A program made the translations under genes and the position numbers. From contig CABFPE010000279.1 of NCBI GenBank assembly GCA_900660155.1, positions 416,094 to 480,093 of the forward strand: DNA of 64,000 nucleotides, given 5' to 3'. Shown here piece by piece: positions 50,701-62,693 of this stretch (within the stretch, counting starts at the first letter, position 1; every line of letters starts with the position of its first letter). The notes under the pieces are model-generated. The model was not told the origin of the DNA. It worked only from the letters and a program-made list of their open reading frames with translations, and did not search any database. This DNA comes from Hofstenia miamia (Eukaryota > Xenacoelomorpha > Acoela > Hofsteniidae).

Positions 50701-51637
50701 AAAATATGTGACCTATGTTTAATCATGCATGAATTTAATAGATTTTTCATTATAAAGATTGATATAGAAAATATATCGAAAACGTTTTTAGCTTGGTATA
50801 TCCCAAGAAGCTATGCCAATTAAATCACCATTAAGTAACCTCAAACATTTTATGAACTCCACTTTCATATTAATTGTTTTCAAATTCTGCCTGAGTAAAA
50901 CTAACTGACTGATTGAACCAAAATTCAATCTTCATTTATTTACAGTTAAAAATGATCAAAATCAATAAAATCTATTACAAAGATGATTAATATGAAATTG
51001 TGCTTTACCAAAGAAAACATGTTGCAATCTGTGAGCATACTCACAAAATTGTAATTCGTGACCAAGCCAAGTCCTTACCAACGGCCAGCATGTAAAATAC
51101 CCATTTTGGTTAACCAATTTTTTAGATTACCTGTTTTTACTAAAATTAATCATTTTGGCTTTGTGTTTAATAGGAGGACAGCAACCCATTGTACCCCCTC
51201 CCATATCAACTCTGCTCTTGTTGTTGATAAAATCAGGAATAAGAGGTTGCAATATACACAAAAATACCCCTGTAAGTAGTGGAGAGTTTTTCAAACACTT
51301 CTCTTAAAATTTAATCGGTTAGTATACAGTTTCGTTAATATTAATTATGTAGTTGTATATATTACATGAAATTACAATTCAAGACTGTTGCCACTATAAT
51401 GAACAAAATAAATAACACGAGTATATTATATATATATATATATATTGCCAGGAATGATTTATCATTGACATTGGAAGGTTTTCCACAAATTTCTAGATTT
51501 TAATTGGTGTAACAAAAACTTGTGAGTGCGTTAAGAAACTCCTTAATTGATTACGGTTTGAAGCAAAACATTGTTGTTCTTTGTAATACATGGTAGCATA
51601 TGACAATGTATCTTACACATTATCCCCCCCCCCCCCC
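47791..51637. other. AT-rich non-coding stretch
   Basis: No gene is supported. A somewhat GC-richer patch lies at 50350-50650, and a (TA)n run at 51427-51445. The small frames here have no start, splice or family support. Confidence 0.5.
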
Positions 51638-51994
51638 NNNNNNNNNNNNNNNNNNNNNNNNNNNNNNNNNNNNNNNNNNNNNNNNNNNNNNNNNNNNNNN
51701 NNNNNNNNNNNNNNNNNNNNNNNNNNNNNNNNNNNNNNNNNNNNNNNNNNNNNNNNNNNNNNNNNNNNNNNNNNNNNNNNNNNNNNNNNNNNNNNNNNNN
51801 NNNNNNNNNNNNNNNNNNNNNNNNNNNNNNNNNNNNNNNNNNNNNNNNNNNNNNNNNNNNNNNNNNNNNNNNNNNNNNNNNNNNNNNNNNNNNNNNNNNN
51901 NNNNNNNNNNNNNNNNNNNNNNNNNNNNNNNNNNNNNNNNNNNNNNNNNNNNNNNNNNNNNNNNNNNNNNNNNNNNNNNNNNNNNNNNNNNNNN
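51638..51994. other. assembly gap of 357 N between poly-C runs
   Basis: The gap is bordered by 14 C on the left (51624-51637) and 13 C on the right (51995-52007). The missing sequence is unknown. Open frames written across it are meaningless. Confidence 0.99.
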
Positions 51995-52007
51995 CCCCCC
52001 CCCCCCC

Positions 52008-54433
52008 TATAAGGCGTTTAAATTTTTTGTAAAAATATGCGTTGTGAAAGTATATAGTATTCTGTGAAGTAGCTGGAGACAGCGAGTCTGATCTAAGGTC
52101 GCCTTTTTCATCACCTAGGAAATAGCAAACGTAATTCACACTGTATGAGATGTTGATAGCAGACATTATTAAACATAAAATTCATGTCAAGTCTTTAAAC
52201 GGTCAATTTTTTAAGATATTGTAAATAGATATTATTTCACCACTTCTCTTTTTTCAACGTCGTCATTCGTAAAAAAACAATTTATCTGTAAGTGCGAAGC
52301 TTTCGGTTTAAAGCAGATATTGCAGAGCACTGCGTAGACAAAAGACGCATTAAACGAATTCCACGCTACATTAAACTAAATGTTAAACGAAAAATTAAAA
52401 AAGTCAAGTGTTAATGATATATTCTACATTTTGCATAAACGACTATACGAGCAATAATAATGTATTACAGTGCTGTCTAATTATATACGCAACAAGCATA
52501 TAAATAAATATAATTATATAAATAAATATTTAAACAGAGTTATTCGATATACTAAAGTATAATTTCTATACTATTTAAATAGTGCCAAAAGCATTAAGAA
52601 TATTTTTATGCTTAACAATGGAATTAATGAAATAAGACAAGTTATTCCTGTAATAGGTAGAAGGAAATGATATGTGTGTGGTTCATCAATTTGAAACCTC
52701 TACTGCAACGCACCGTATTCTGTAACCGCAAACCGTGCTGCGCTACTGTGCAATTTATTGTAATTTATCACATTGCAGTTCAAAATTTTCCCTACCGCAT
52801 TGCAATACACAATTATAGCATCATACAGATTACAGAAATCAACAAATATATAACTGCTTAGTGCTTACTGACAATTTCTTACCCTACCTCACCGTTATTG
52901 CGCTTTGGTAACACCACCACGACTAACACGATTCCGCAGCGCACACATTGCTTATTAAATTTTAGAGTTTTTTAGTTGAACCAACAAATTGACAAAAATA
53001 TATTTTCAAATAATTATCTTTACATCTTTGCAAGGAATGCTTTATGTAATAAACTCCATCAAACTCCAATAAGGCTACTCTATTCTTTAATTGAACTTTC
53101 TAAAAATTCAATATATTTCTGAAAATTCTCGAGTAGCATAAATAATGAGAACGAGGTAGGATTAGTTATATTTTTTATGAAAACAAAAGATTCTAATTTA
53201 CCTTAATGGATTAACAGGAGATTATAACAAAATTATTCTTACAAAATTTTAAGACTAATGTTTTTAAAATATTTCACAGAGCTCAAAGCATAATTTAATA
53301 TTTTTTTCTTGATTATAATGGATTGAATTTGTGTAGATCGAGTTTATCTGAAAAGAACTAAATCAAATGTCCACTGATTTCTCTTCAAATATTAAATACA
53401 TTATTCAGTACAATATCCACTATTTTTGAGTTAGACAATGATTGAATTGAAGAGTGCATAATCACTTACATATTCATTTAATCTATCACAAATATTTTAC
53501 CTCATATTACTACCATGCCACATTTTTTAAGCATGGAAACATGGTGGTCACATTTCCAACAACACTTTTCATCTTGAATGAAAATAAAAAACTGAAACCA
53601 GTGTTTTTGAGGTACATTTTTACTTCTTATAATTGGTTCTGCCCTTGAAAATCACTTCAGATTTCGTCTGCTGACCCTAATTATATATCACTTTATTTGA
53701 TCGCAACCAAGGTGTCCTCCTTCAGAAAAGATTCTGCATAGGCCTTCCAGAAATTAAGACGACAAGACTTAAAGTTACTAATCAATCAATCAATCAAATA
53801 CAGTGTTATATTTATAAGAAATCTTGATGCGGCTACACTATGAAATTATGACGACGTATCCTCAAAAGTTCAATGCTCTTACACAACAAAATTACAATGT
53901 TATCTTAACTGGAAAATCCTCCCATACGACAAATTTTGAATTTTAAATGAGCATTTCGAAAATACATACAGTTCATTTATAGCAAGCAACGCATTTTACA
54001 TTAGCATCGAATAATGTATTCAAAGGCGTGCGATTTAAGCTTTTGTCAAAGTTTAGCTGTAATTAGATTCATTGATAAGCATTTTATTTGACATACTTCC
54101 GGTTTTATGACAACTTATCTCTAATTATTTTCCCTTTGCGACGAAAAGAAGGTTAACTTTCATTCTGTATGCCTCATCAATTCTCACTATGTAACATTTT
54201 CTCTTTAAATAGCAAGTCATTCATGCCAAAAACCTTTCAAGGTTGGTAGTAAAATTGCGAGACATGCATCGGAAAAATACATGCTGCTTTGAAGTTTTTT
54301 TACGAAATGCACACTTAAAGTTTTAATATTGTGCTTAATCAAAGATGATTAAACTGATTGCTCACTATTTCATGGGCATGATTGGACATTGCCATAAAAA
54401 TATTCATTTTTACACATTCTACTTTCTGCCCAG
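52008..54433. other. AT-rich non-coding stretch
   Basis: Patches with ACCGCA/TTGCAA words (52690-52940) may be an old repeat. There is no gene I can support. A pyrimidine-rich acceptor-like tract ends it at 54433. Confidence 0.4.
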
Positions 54434-54622
54434 TTGCAAAAAACTGTTATCCAATTAGATGTTGTAATTCCTTTCAAAACCTTTATGAACAGTTTCTACA
54501 TTAATGTTGACGAAGTGGGTTTTCTGATGTTGAGATATCTCAATGGTGATCAAGTTGATTTATCAACAACGTGGAGAATTCTTCTAGAAACATTTAAAAT
54601 ATTCCCAAAAATAGCCTCTTGA
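54434..54622 (+). CDS. candidate terminal exon, unidentified
   Basis: A good acceptor (TTCTACTTTCTGCCCAG, ending 54433) is followed by 62 open codons to a TGA at 54620-54622. They read LQKTVIQLDVVIPFKTFMNS, FYINVDEVGFLMLRYLNGDQ, then VDLSTTWRILLETFKIFPK. The composition is protein-like. No poly(A) signal of the AATAAA type is obvious just downstream, which weakens the terminal-exon reading. It starts in phase 0, compatible with the end of 43859-44061, but a 10-kb intron joining them is only an inference. No family is recognised. Confidence 0.3.
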   Translation: MQKTVIQLDVVIPFKTFMNSFYINVDEVGFLMLRYLNGDQVDLSTTWRILLETFKIFPKIAS

Positions 54623-56825
54623 AATGCATTTTATGATTTTAGCTTTAAACATTTAAAAAAATTTTATGCAATGTTGTGTAGAAAAATCAAAATGGGAACC
54701 TGAGAAGGGGGATTTACCCAAATACTCCGACTGAAATAACTCTAATTTATGACAGTTAAGAGATTGAATAGAGCATTTATCTTTACCTTTTCAAAGAAAT
54801 ACTTAAATTAGTGTGACTTTCAAGTAGATTTTGCTTGAACTTATCTACTAAACCATCTGGTGTTCAAATACAATTTGTTTTGCTTTCAATGGAAAACGAT
54901 TTGTAGTATATTATTGGAAATTAAATTAAACTTATATTTAGCTCCAGTTAGAACCTCGTGGAGAGCTTCACTTACAAGTTAAATTGGTGCTTGAGCGCTC
55001 ATCGTTAAAAGGTTTGAATTATACAAATTTCTTTATGTGCTCATGTATTACACAAAATTGCATTACAATGATTAAATCAAGTCTAAAAATAATTTTCCAT
55101 TTCCTGATTTTTATACTTCTTAGTGAACACAAAAACTGGGCGAATGTCAGTCTTAAAAAACTTTCGCTTTACAATATAGCCCACCTTACAATCCATATTG
55201 TCTCTTAATTATAAGCCTATTATTACGTACATAGTTAGTGTTAAAACGCATATTTAGAAAGGGTCAAGGAATCCAGACCCTCTACAATATGGTGAAAAGT
55301 TATAGATTTTTTCCCTCCACTTCATAATCTGCAGATGTAGGTGTGATGCTGGCAATGGAATACATGTACAACCTGCCCTTAGACGCATAATAATAGCAAT
55401 AAACTTAAAAAAATCATAATTTTTAATATTTTTCGTTCCTACAATGTTGCTTACAGTATAATATTTAATAAAATGAATAATTTCTGATTATTTTCCATTG
55501 TTGTAAGATAAATTAGATGTTTTCTTGAACATGTTACCATGTCAAACTTATTCAAAAAATAGAAGTATCTCATAATTGTGTAAAGGCCGTTTGGAATATA
55601 AACGTCCTTTTATGGATATGTGCCTGCTAATGTTGCTCTCAAAGTAATATGATAATTACAAAAACTCTTCCCCAAGTAGTTCAATGCTCCAACTGGGCAT
55701 TCCCACATTCTAACGAGTTGCTGTATCTCTAAATATTTAGTGTCGCATTACATTGCACAATTCAAAACTCATAACTATTTTTGTAGGTAATTAATTAATT
55801 TTTTATGCACATGTGAAACATAAAAACATAGGTGTATCCATACAGAGACCTACCTATGCTTTTGTGAAATTTTATCTACCACATTTGGAAAAATTGTAGA
55901 AACAAATAAGATATTTTGTTGCATTTATTCTGTGATTTAAAAACTTAATTAAAGTGAAGATGATAACGTAGAAAATAGATCTGTCATTAGCTTTGAAGCT
56001 TGTTTTCTGTATCTTTGGGCATGGTTTCAAAATTTATTCAGCATATCAATTATCTATTATGGTAAATAAAATAAACTGCTTTCACTAAAAAATTTAAGGA
56101 ATTTCTCATCGGAGCTATTGAAAAAAGATGCTTCTTTGAGTACTGTTGATTTTTTTAATTTATGGAAGCTGACAAAAGGCATAGGAATTTAGAACTATAA
56201 GTGCTTGACTAAGAATGAAGAGCAATGATTTTCAAAAAACTTGTACATATAATATCTTGATTAAAATATTGTTGAAAACCCATTGCATCTGGATTTAAGA
56301 AAAATGTAAAGTTTTGTAACAATATTTTTTTGGTAAATATATTACACGTTATTTGCTGTATCCAGAAAATGAACGACCTGCAAATGATTTCAATGTAAAA
56401 TTCAGTCTAATTGCACATCGTAAAACATCATAGACAGGAAATTAAATTATATAATCGCATGAATTTAAAACATGTTAGATTTAATTACGTTTGTCTTCCT
56501 TCTTGATTACTCTCCACGCAGTTATAAGTATTCATTTACTAAATAAACGCCAGAAAACAGCATTTCGTCTTGTACATGTACATTTGTTATTGTATGTTCC
56601 AGTATAAATATATTTGTGAATTTATTACATTGTATTTTTTACTTTGAATTTTCCGCAAAAATATATTGTTTTGTCTAAATCTCTTGAAATATACAACTAT
56701 CACCAGTGCAATGTTATTATTTGGCGATTTTTATTTTGCAATTATTGATTGAAATCTATGTTAAATAAATGCATGCATTAAAGATGTACATGTATGCCTT
56801 CGGGTGCAAACCTGACTAATATAAT
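54623..56825. other. AT-rich non-coding stretch
   Basis: No coding or structural feature is supported. The open frame 54984-55208 has no splice borders and no recognisable family. Confidence 0.5.
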
Positions 56826-56883
56826 AATCAGTCATGGACATCTAGATATTATCTAGATAATATCTAGATGTCCATGAATCAGT
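56826..56883. repeat. 44-bp perfect palindrome flanked by 7-bp direct repeats
   Basis: 56833-56876 is a perfect inverted repeat: CATGGACATCTAGATATT, a self-complementary centre ATCTAGAT, then the reverse complement of the first arm. Directly abutting it on both sides is AATCAGT (56826-56832 and 56877-56883) as a direct repeat, as after an insertion with target duplication. It could be a minimal fold-back element or the product of a replication template switch. Confidence 0.9.
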
Positions 56884-56905
56884 GTAGTAATAAAATTGCA
56901 AATAC

Positions 56906-57090
56906 TTGCCAAATATCAGCCTTTAAATGTTGAGCATCAAATCTTGGAAATAATAATTTATCATTTTTTCCATAATCAAATAATTCCTTAGTCATATATT
57001 TCTTTGGAACTACATGTTCCAGCAATTTAGCTTGTTCAAAATCGTTTGCCAAACAATTTATAAGAGGAATTAATATGTCGATTCGCACAA
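56906..57090 (-). CDS. candidate internal exon, unidentified
   Basis: The minus strand from about 57090 stays open as VRIDILIPLINCLANDFEQA, KLLEHVVPKKYMTKELFDYG and KNDKLLFPRFDAQHLKADIW. It reaches a donor-like CAA|GTATTT at 56906/56905. An acceptor GGACAGCAG lies just upstream but lacks a strong pyrimidine tract. The peptide has balanced charge, no low complexity and no repeats, so it looks like real protein. If unspliced it would end about nine codons further. I do not recognise the family. It is on the opposite strand to the other candidate exons, so it would be a separate gene. Confidence 0.4.
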
Positions 57091-57895
57091 AAAACTGCTG
57101 TCCTTATTTCTGTTTTTGTAATTTTTATGCAATTGGAAACTGATCAAACAAAATCTTACAATTTCCCAGCTATTATTATTATTTTGACAGAAAATTGACT
57201 GTGGAGTATTACACGATATTCCACATATTTTGCTTTTAATGTAATAAACAGCATTTCCTGAAATTCAAAATTGCAGTATTTTTACTGAATGGCGTAATGA
57301 GTTTGCTCATTACCACTTTTGTTTTAACGGCGTTCATACCATTAAATTCACTCACGCTTCGTAGAAATGTTTTAATGATATGCAGTGTTCTAGCAATATC
57401 TTAATATCTTTAAATAATAATTAAGACTGCATACAAGAAAGATTGTCCATGGAAGCATAAGATCCATTAACTATATTTTTTAAACTCATAGAAATATTGT
57501 AAATTCATAATTCCACCTGGATTATTTTCGAATTTGAAACCTATCATGAGATACACCAGTACAATTGTATACGGTTGCCTTGTTTTTTACCCTAATTATT
57601 TACCCATGCATCATTTTTGAGTCAAAATAACCTTTGAAGGGCAAATATTGACATAGATTTAGTTGCTTGACGGCTTTGAGAATATTAGAGAATGTTTGAC
57701 GCAATTTTGAAATACATAGGTTTAGAGAAGAATTTTGTAGCTTATAACAATTTGTCAATCAATGTTTGCAAAATATATGCAATTGGTAACATTTAATTAT
57801 AGGAGGAGTTTACCTTGCTGCTTTACAAATTGAAGAACGTCAAATTAATTTATGTAATAAGCAAATTAGGAAGCATAATTAAAAAGTTATGTTCG
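57091..57895. other. non-coding stretch
   Basis: No gene, RNA or repeat is recognised. Confidence 0.5.
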
Positions 57896-58964
57896 ACAAT
57901 TATTTGTCTCTCATAAGAAAAAACATTAGCAAAATGTAGCTTCATCTTCCTATTTGAATTTACAGTTTGAATTCATTGTTTGTATTTATTATGTATAACA
58001 TTTTATTATTTTCTTTATTGAGCGATTTGGTGGAAGTTCTTGTCATAAACTGTTACTGATTTACTAATTTATGTTGTCCATGGACCCCTAAAATATTATT
58101 ATATGAATATTTAAGTTCTCAGACACCTTTTGAGCTACTACCGGGGCTGATCAAGCAGTAACGGAATTTCATTTTCACATATAAATTGAAGCTATTCATT
58201 CAATAATGATTTATTTTTTATATTGAAATGTGTCATGTGTGACTCAATAGTAGGTTGATCAATTAGACAAAATTTTTTTTGAGAAATTCATTTTTCTTTG
58301 ATCTATGAACACAAAACTAGTCGGTAACGGAATTTCGAAAAGTTAACATCACTTTGGCATTTACATCATAATATGCTTTCTTCTATAAAATACGTATATG
58401 ATAAATGTTATATTCATTTAGGGTTANACAATTATTTGTCTCTCATAAGAAAAAACATTAGCAAAATGTAGCTTCATCTTCCTATTTGAATTTATAGTTT
58501 GAATTCATTGTTTGTATTTATTATGTATAACATTTTATTATTTTCTTTATTGAGCGATTTGGTGGAAGTTCTTGTCATAAACTGTTACTGATTTACTAAT
58601 TTATGTTGTCCATGGACCCCTAAAATATTATTTTTATAATATGAATATTTAAGTTCTCAGACACCTTTTGAGCTACTACCGGGGCTGATCAAGCAGTAAC
58701 GGAATTTCATTTTCACATATAAATTGAAGCTATTCATTCAATAATGATTTATTTTTTATATTGAAATGTGTCATGTGTGACTCAATAGTAGGTTGATCAA
58801 TTAGACAAAATTTTTTTTGAGAAATTCATTTTTCTTTGATCTATGAACACAAAACTAGTCGGTAACGGAATTTCGAAAAGTTAACATCACTTTGGCATTT
58901 ACATCATAATATGCTTTCTTCTATAAAATACGTATATGATAAATGTTATATTCATTTAGGGTTA
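57896..58964. repeat. direct duplication around a single N
   Basis: 57896-58426 and 58428-58964 are near-identical, differing mainly by a 6-base insertion in a TTATTTTTATAA stretch, and are separated by one N at 58427. This fits two alleles or contig ends joined without merging their overlap. Confidence 0.9.
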
Positions 58965-60017
58965 ATCAACTATCTTATCACCAAATATTGGCACATTTGA
59001 AATATTAATTCCATTAAAAGTTAAGAAGCTAATTGGTTCTACAAGGTGACGGAATTTTATGGTAACGGAATTTCAATGGCCCTTTTACCAGGCATAGATT
59101 CTACTTGTTGCTAATTTTTACCATTATTCCCCATTATTGCATTAATTTCACTATAATTAAAGTCTTAGGCATATATAGAGATGTATATAGAGAAGAAAAG
59201 CATAGCTTCAATTTTAATTTTTCACTGTAAATGCTAACTATCACGTTACCAAGCCCTACTGTCTAACCAGCAATGTTTCATGATCTCAGATTTACTTAGG
59301 GCCTACACTTGAATATTCGATTTGCCAATTAACTGATGCTTAATTCAATTATCAAATTGAGGCTTAGCATGAAACATTAATTTGCTGCGCATATTAGAAA
59401 GCCTTTGTCTCGGATGTGTTTATTGTAAGACCCTAAATTATTATGCTTAGTAAACTCAATCTCTTCAACTACTTGAATCTTATTGGCAAAAACTTAGTGA
59501 ATTCAGACTATTTAATGAAATATTTGAATGTATTTTACATGCATTTGAAAATTGAATATATACATTTCTGTTGAGTTTCTGTCAAAATGAAAATTTAATA
59601 AAAGTAAGATTATGGAGAGTAAAGTGTTCGAATATTGGGCTAATTTGCCCCATTGAGATGACTACCTGACAGATATAGTAGTGTTCGAGTTTACCTGAAA
59701 TCTAATGCTTTTGACATATAATTACTTACGACGTGAAATTAATCCATCGTATTTTGAAGGGAAGAGCTTTAGAGCGTCTCTTTTTCTCTCTTTGAGAATT
59801 TTTTAACAAAGAATTTGTGCGAATGAGAAACTCATCCTTGTGCTTCCGTAACTTTGTTACTTCTCATAAAAGTTGAGAGATAATTATGCAATTCGATTGC
59901 AAGCGTTTAACATGGGTAAGTCACTCTTGAACTAAACTTAGTTGATAGTTTTGATGGTTAAAGTAGTTTTGTTTTTTCATTATGTAGAAGCGATGGATTA
60001 TATATATATATATATAT
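58965..60017. other. non-coding stretch with recurring GTAACGGAATTTC words
   Basis: GTAACGGAATTTC or near forms occur near 58158, 58323, 58697, 58863 and twice near 59050, all in the same orientation. They may mark ends of an old short repeat. No gene is supported. Confidence 0.4.
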
Positions 60018-60467
60018 GTAGTTATACTATTTCGCTATGTACGCTTAGCAAATTATATATGTTGCTATGTACACTTCTTTAAATTTATACATGTCGCTAT
60101 GTACCAGTAAGATTTTTTGTTGTTAAAAAATGTAATGATGACATGATAATAACGTCCGCTGCGGTGGCAATGAATGTACAGACTACTATTTAAAACACTG
60201 TTTTAGAAGAAAGATAAATTGTATTGAAAATTGGCAGCCTAAGTATAGCTCTATAATTACTCAGCAATGTGATGAATAATTCAGCCGGAAGTTGGCAAAC
60301 TTAGAGTATATTACACAAAAATAGTTAGAATTTTAATAAATATAGCGACTGACAACTCCCCAATATCATACAGCAATTTTTTTCATAATAATTCCACTCA
60401 TATTTTTTCATATGTCGCTATGGACGCTTTTTGAGTATTTTGTAGGTACATAGCGACATATTATAAC

Positions 60468-60478
<11 letters not shown>
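60018..60478. mobile_element. small inverted-repeat element (MITE-like) with GTCGCTATGTAC subterminal repeats
   Basis: The left end has GTAGTTATACTAT, then three copies of (T)CGCTATGTAC at 60033, 60063 and 60094. The right end has a single TATGTCGCTATGGACGC (60411) and the inverted GTACATAGCGACATA (60446-60460), followed by TTATAACTATATATATAC. Both sides border (TA)n runs. The 460-base body has no coding capacity. The family is unknown; TA-rich borders would suit a TA-targeting DNA transposon. Confidence 0.55.
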
Positions 60479-60503
<25 letters not shown>

Positions 60504-61434
60504 TNAACTCATTCGAATAATTAGCTTCAGTATATTCTATATGTGTTCCTTAGTTTGCAAAAAGCAATGGATGAATCACATTCCAAATCTGAAATGGCAT
60601 TGCAAACAAACTCATTAAATCAAAAATAAAGCTGTTTAATGTAAATGTATAAATATCGTTTTCTATTTAATGGCAATAGGATTGCCATTTGTAGAAGTTT
60701 ATGTTAACAGTTTGCCATTACAAAATACTTCTTAATACGAAAGTCTTTTGACATTACTCACAATGTTGAAATACATGATATTATTCCAAACATCATATTT
60801 ACAACTTAAGTTGACTTTCTAAATACACATAATGCTACTTTGCAATTGTCTGTTGAACTTTTTTCTATTTCTATTTATGAGTACATTGTTATAANAGATT
60901 ATGCTTAAGAATCATTTTTTGTTGAGATCATGCACAAAGAAGGAACTATGATGTGGATATAACTCAAATTTGAATTATATTTTTGTGTACGAAATCTTCC
61001 TCTGTTTTGAAGAGGAAGGTTGATATTTTACGCTGCTGCAGGAATTCCTGTTCTTCAATGACATCTATGCCAAGCCAAAGAAGCTGTGCTACAGAAAAAT
61101 ACTACAATAATATTTCCTGAAACAATAAACAATTCAAACACACTCTTTACCAAACCACCAAACAATTATTTCAAATTCGAATTCCACAAATGCTATCTTA
61201 CTGCAGACATGTAAATTAGTTCATTCACATGTTCTAAAAATTTTCAAAATGTTCTTAGGTATTCCAGTAGAAGTGTAGATATAGTGAGTGTAAAAATGAA
61301 AAAATGGGAGAACTTTTAAATTTTTATACATTGCTGTAACTAATGTCATCTGGATGCAATTTTTTCTCGAATATAAGGGGCTTCAATTTTGTAATGCAAA
61401 AAAATGAAAAATAGTAATGACCTTAATGTATATA

Positions 61435-61439
61435 TATAG

Positions 61440-61491
<52 letters not shown>
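61435..61491. repeat. (TA)n microsatellite
   Basis: One of the longest TA runs in the window, with one short GA/TT interruption near its start. Confidence 0.9.
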
Positions 61492-61493
<2 letters not shown>

Positions 61494-62478
61494 CACTTTG
61501 TTTACCTCTCAACATATAGATCTCGCTATGTTGCAACTTCATATATACTTTTTTTCTTAAAATGGAATTTTTGGAAATTTATTTATTATTTAAGTTTGAA
61601 TGCTACTTTAGAACAACTTTAAATGTATTAAAGATCATAATACATTTATAGGCTATGTGAAGAATTTTTGAACTAAGTGAAGTACCAAGAGTTGTAAATG
61701 AGCCGTGATATCCTACCGGTCCCTTGCAATATAGTCCCTAATCCGTCTTATGTAAATTCATTACAAGAATTTTTTTGTTAATAAACTAACTAAACCATAT
61801 AATTGAAATAATAGTAAAATGGAAATAACTTCTTATCAATTATTTGTTGTATAAATACTCAAATGAATGAAACAATTGATATAATGTTCTAGAATATACT
61901 AATACAATTTTGTACAAAATCTAGGTCAATTCAGCGGCCAACTTAATATATCCAGTTTCCGTGCTTCATTTCACAAAAATTTCAGGGCCGTCTGGACGTT
62001 TTATTCATAGTTTTTGTTACATTGCTATAATAAAACCAAAGAATTTTATAATTGGATTTTATTTTAAGAAATCCTTTATTGTCGTAAACTAAAGTAAAAC
62101 CATGGATTAACAGACATATGCAATTAAAGGAAATCGATTTATTAAAATGCCCAATTTTCAATATCTCTTAACTTAATATCATTGAACAATTTACACAGAT
62201 TTTTTTCAAAAAAATGTAATTTTAATACAACGTATGCTAACACTGTATTCTTTTGATGTTAACAACACTGTGGTATTACAAAAAGAATAAAATTCATAGT
62301 TTTTATACCATAGACTATTTTCAAACCAATTTTTGGAAAAAGAGTTCTGTATAATTTCAATCACAATGCAGGATTTCCGCATAAGTGGGAGGGGGTGGAA
62401 TGTTGTAATAGGGTTTACTGAGAAGCTAAGTTGGACCAGAAAGTGCTAACTCAGACCTGCTGATGCATACACACACAC

Positions 62479-62526
<48 letters not shown>

Positions 62527-62693
62527 ATGTATATGATATATGATATATGCATGATAATCATAATATCATTATATTTTTTAAACAGCAAAAAATATTGCTG
62601 GTACATAGCGACATATATAAATATTACAGTGTATACATAGCGACATATATTATTTGCTAGCGTACATAGCGACATAAAATAACTATATATATA
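61492..62693. mobile_element. second related inverted-repeat element or far end of a composite
   Basis: The right end (62601-62693) has three inverted copies of GTACATAGCGACATA at 62601, 62634 and 62662, followed by ATAACTATATATATAC. Over about 90 bases it is the reverse complement of 60018-60105. A degraded left end may be present at 61492-61545 (TTTCACTTTG, then CTCGCTATGTTGCAACTTC). Alternatively 60018-62693 is one larger element with long inverted ends. No transposase frame lies inside. Confidence 0.45.
62476..62521. repeat. (TA)n microsatellite with CACACA edge
   Basis: A CA run passes into a TA run. The antisense YIYIYI frame through it is spurious. Confidence 0.9.

Noticed and set aside
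51543-52166. Open frames of up to 207 codons across the N gap
   Set aside because: They consist mostly of unknown residues, and the Pro/Gly ends come only from poly-C.
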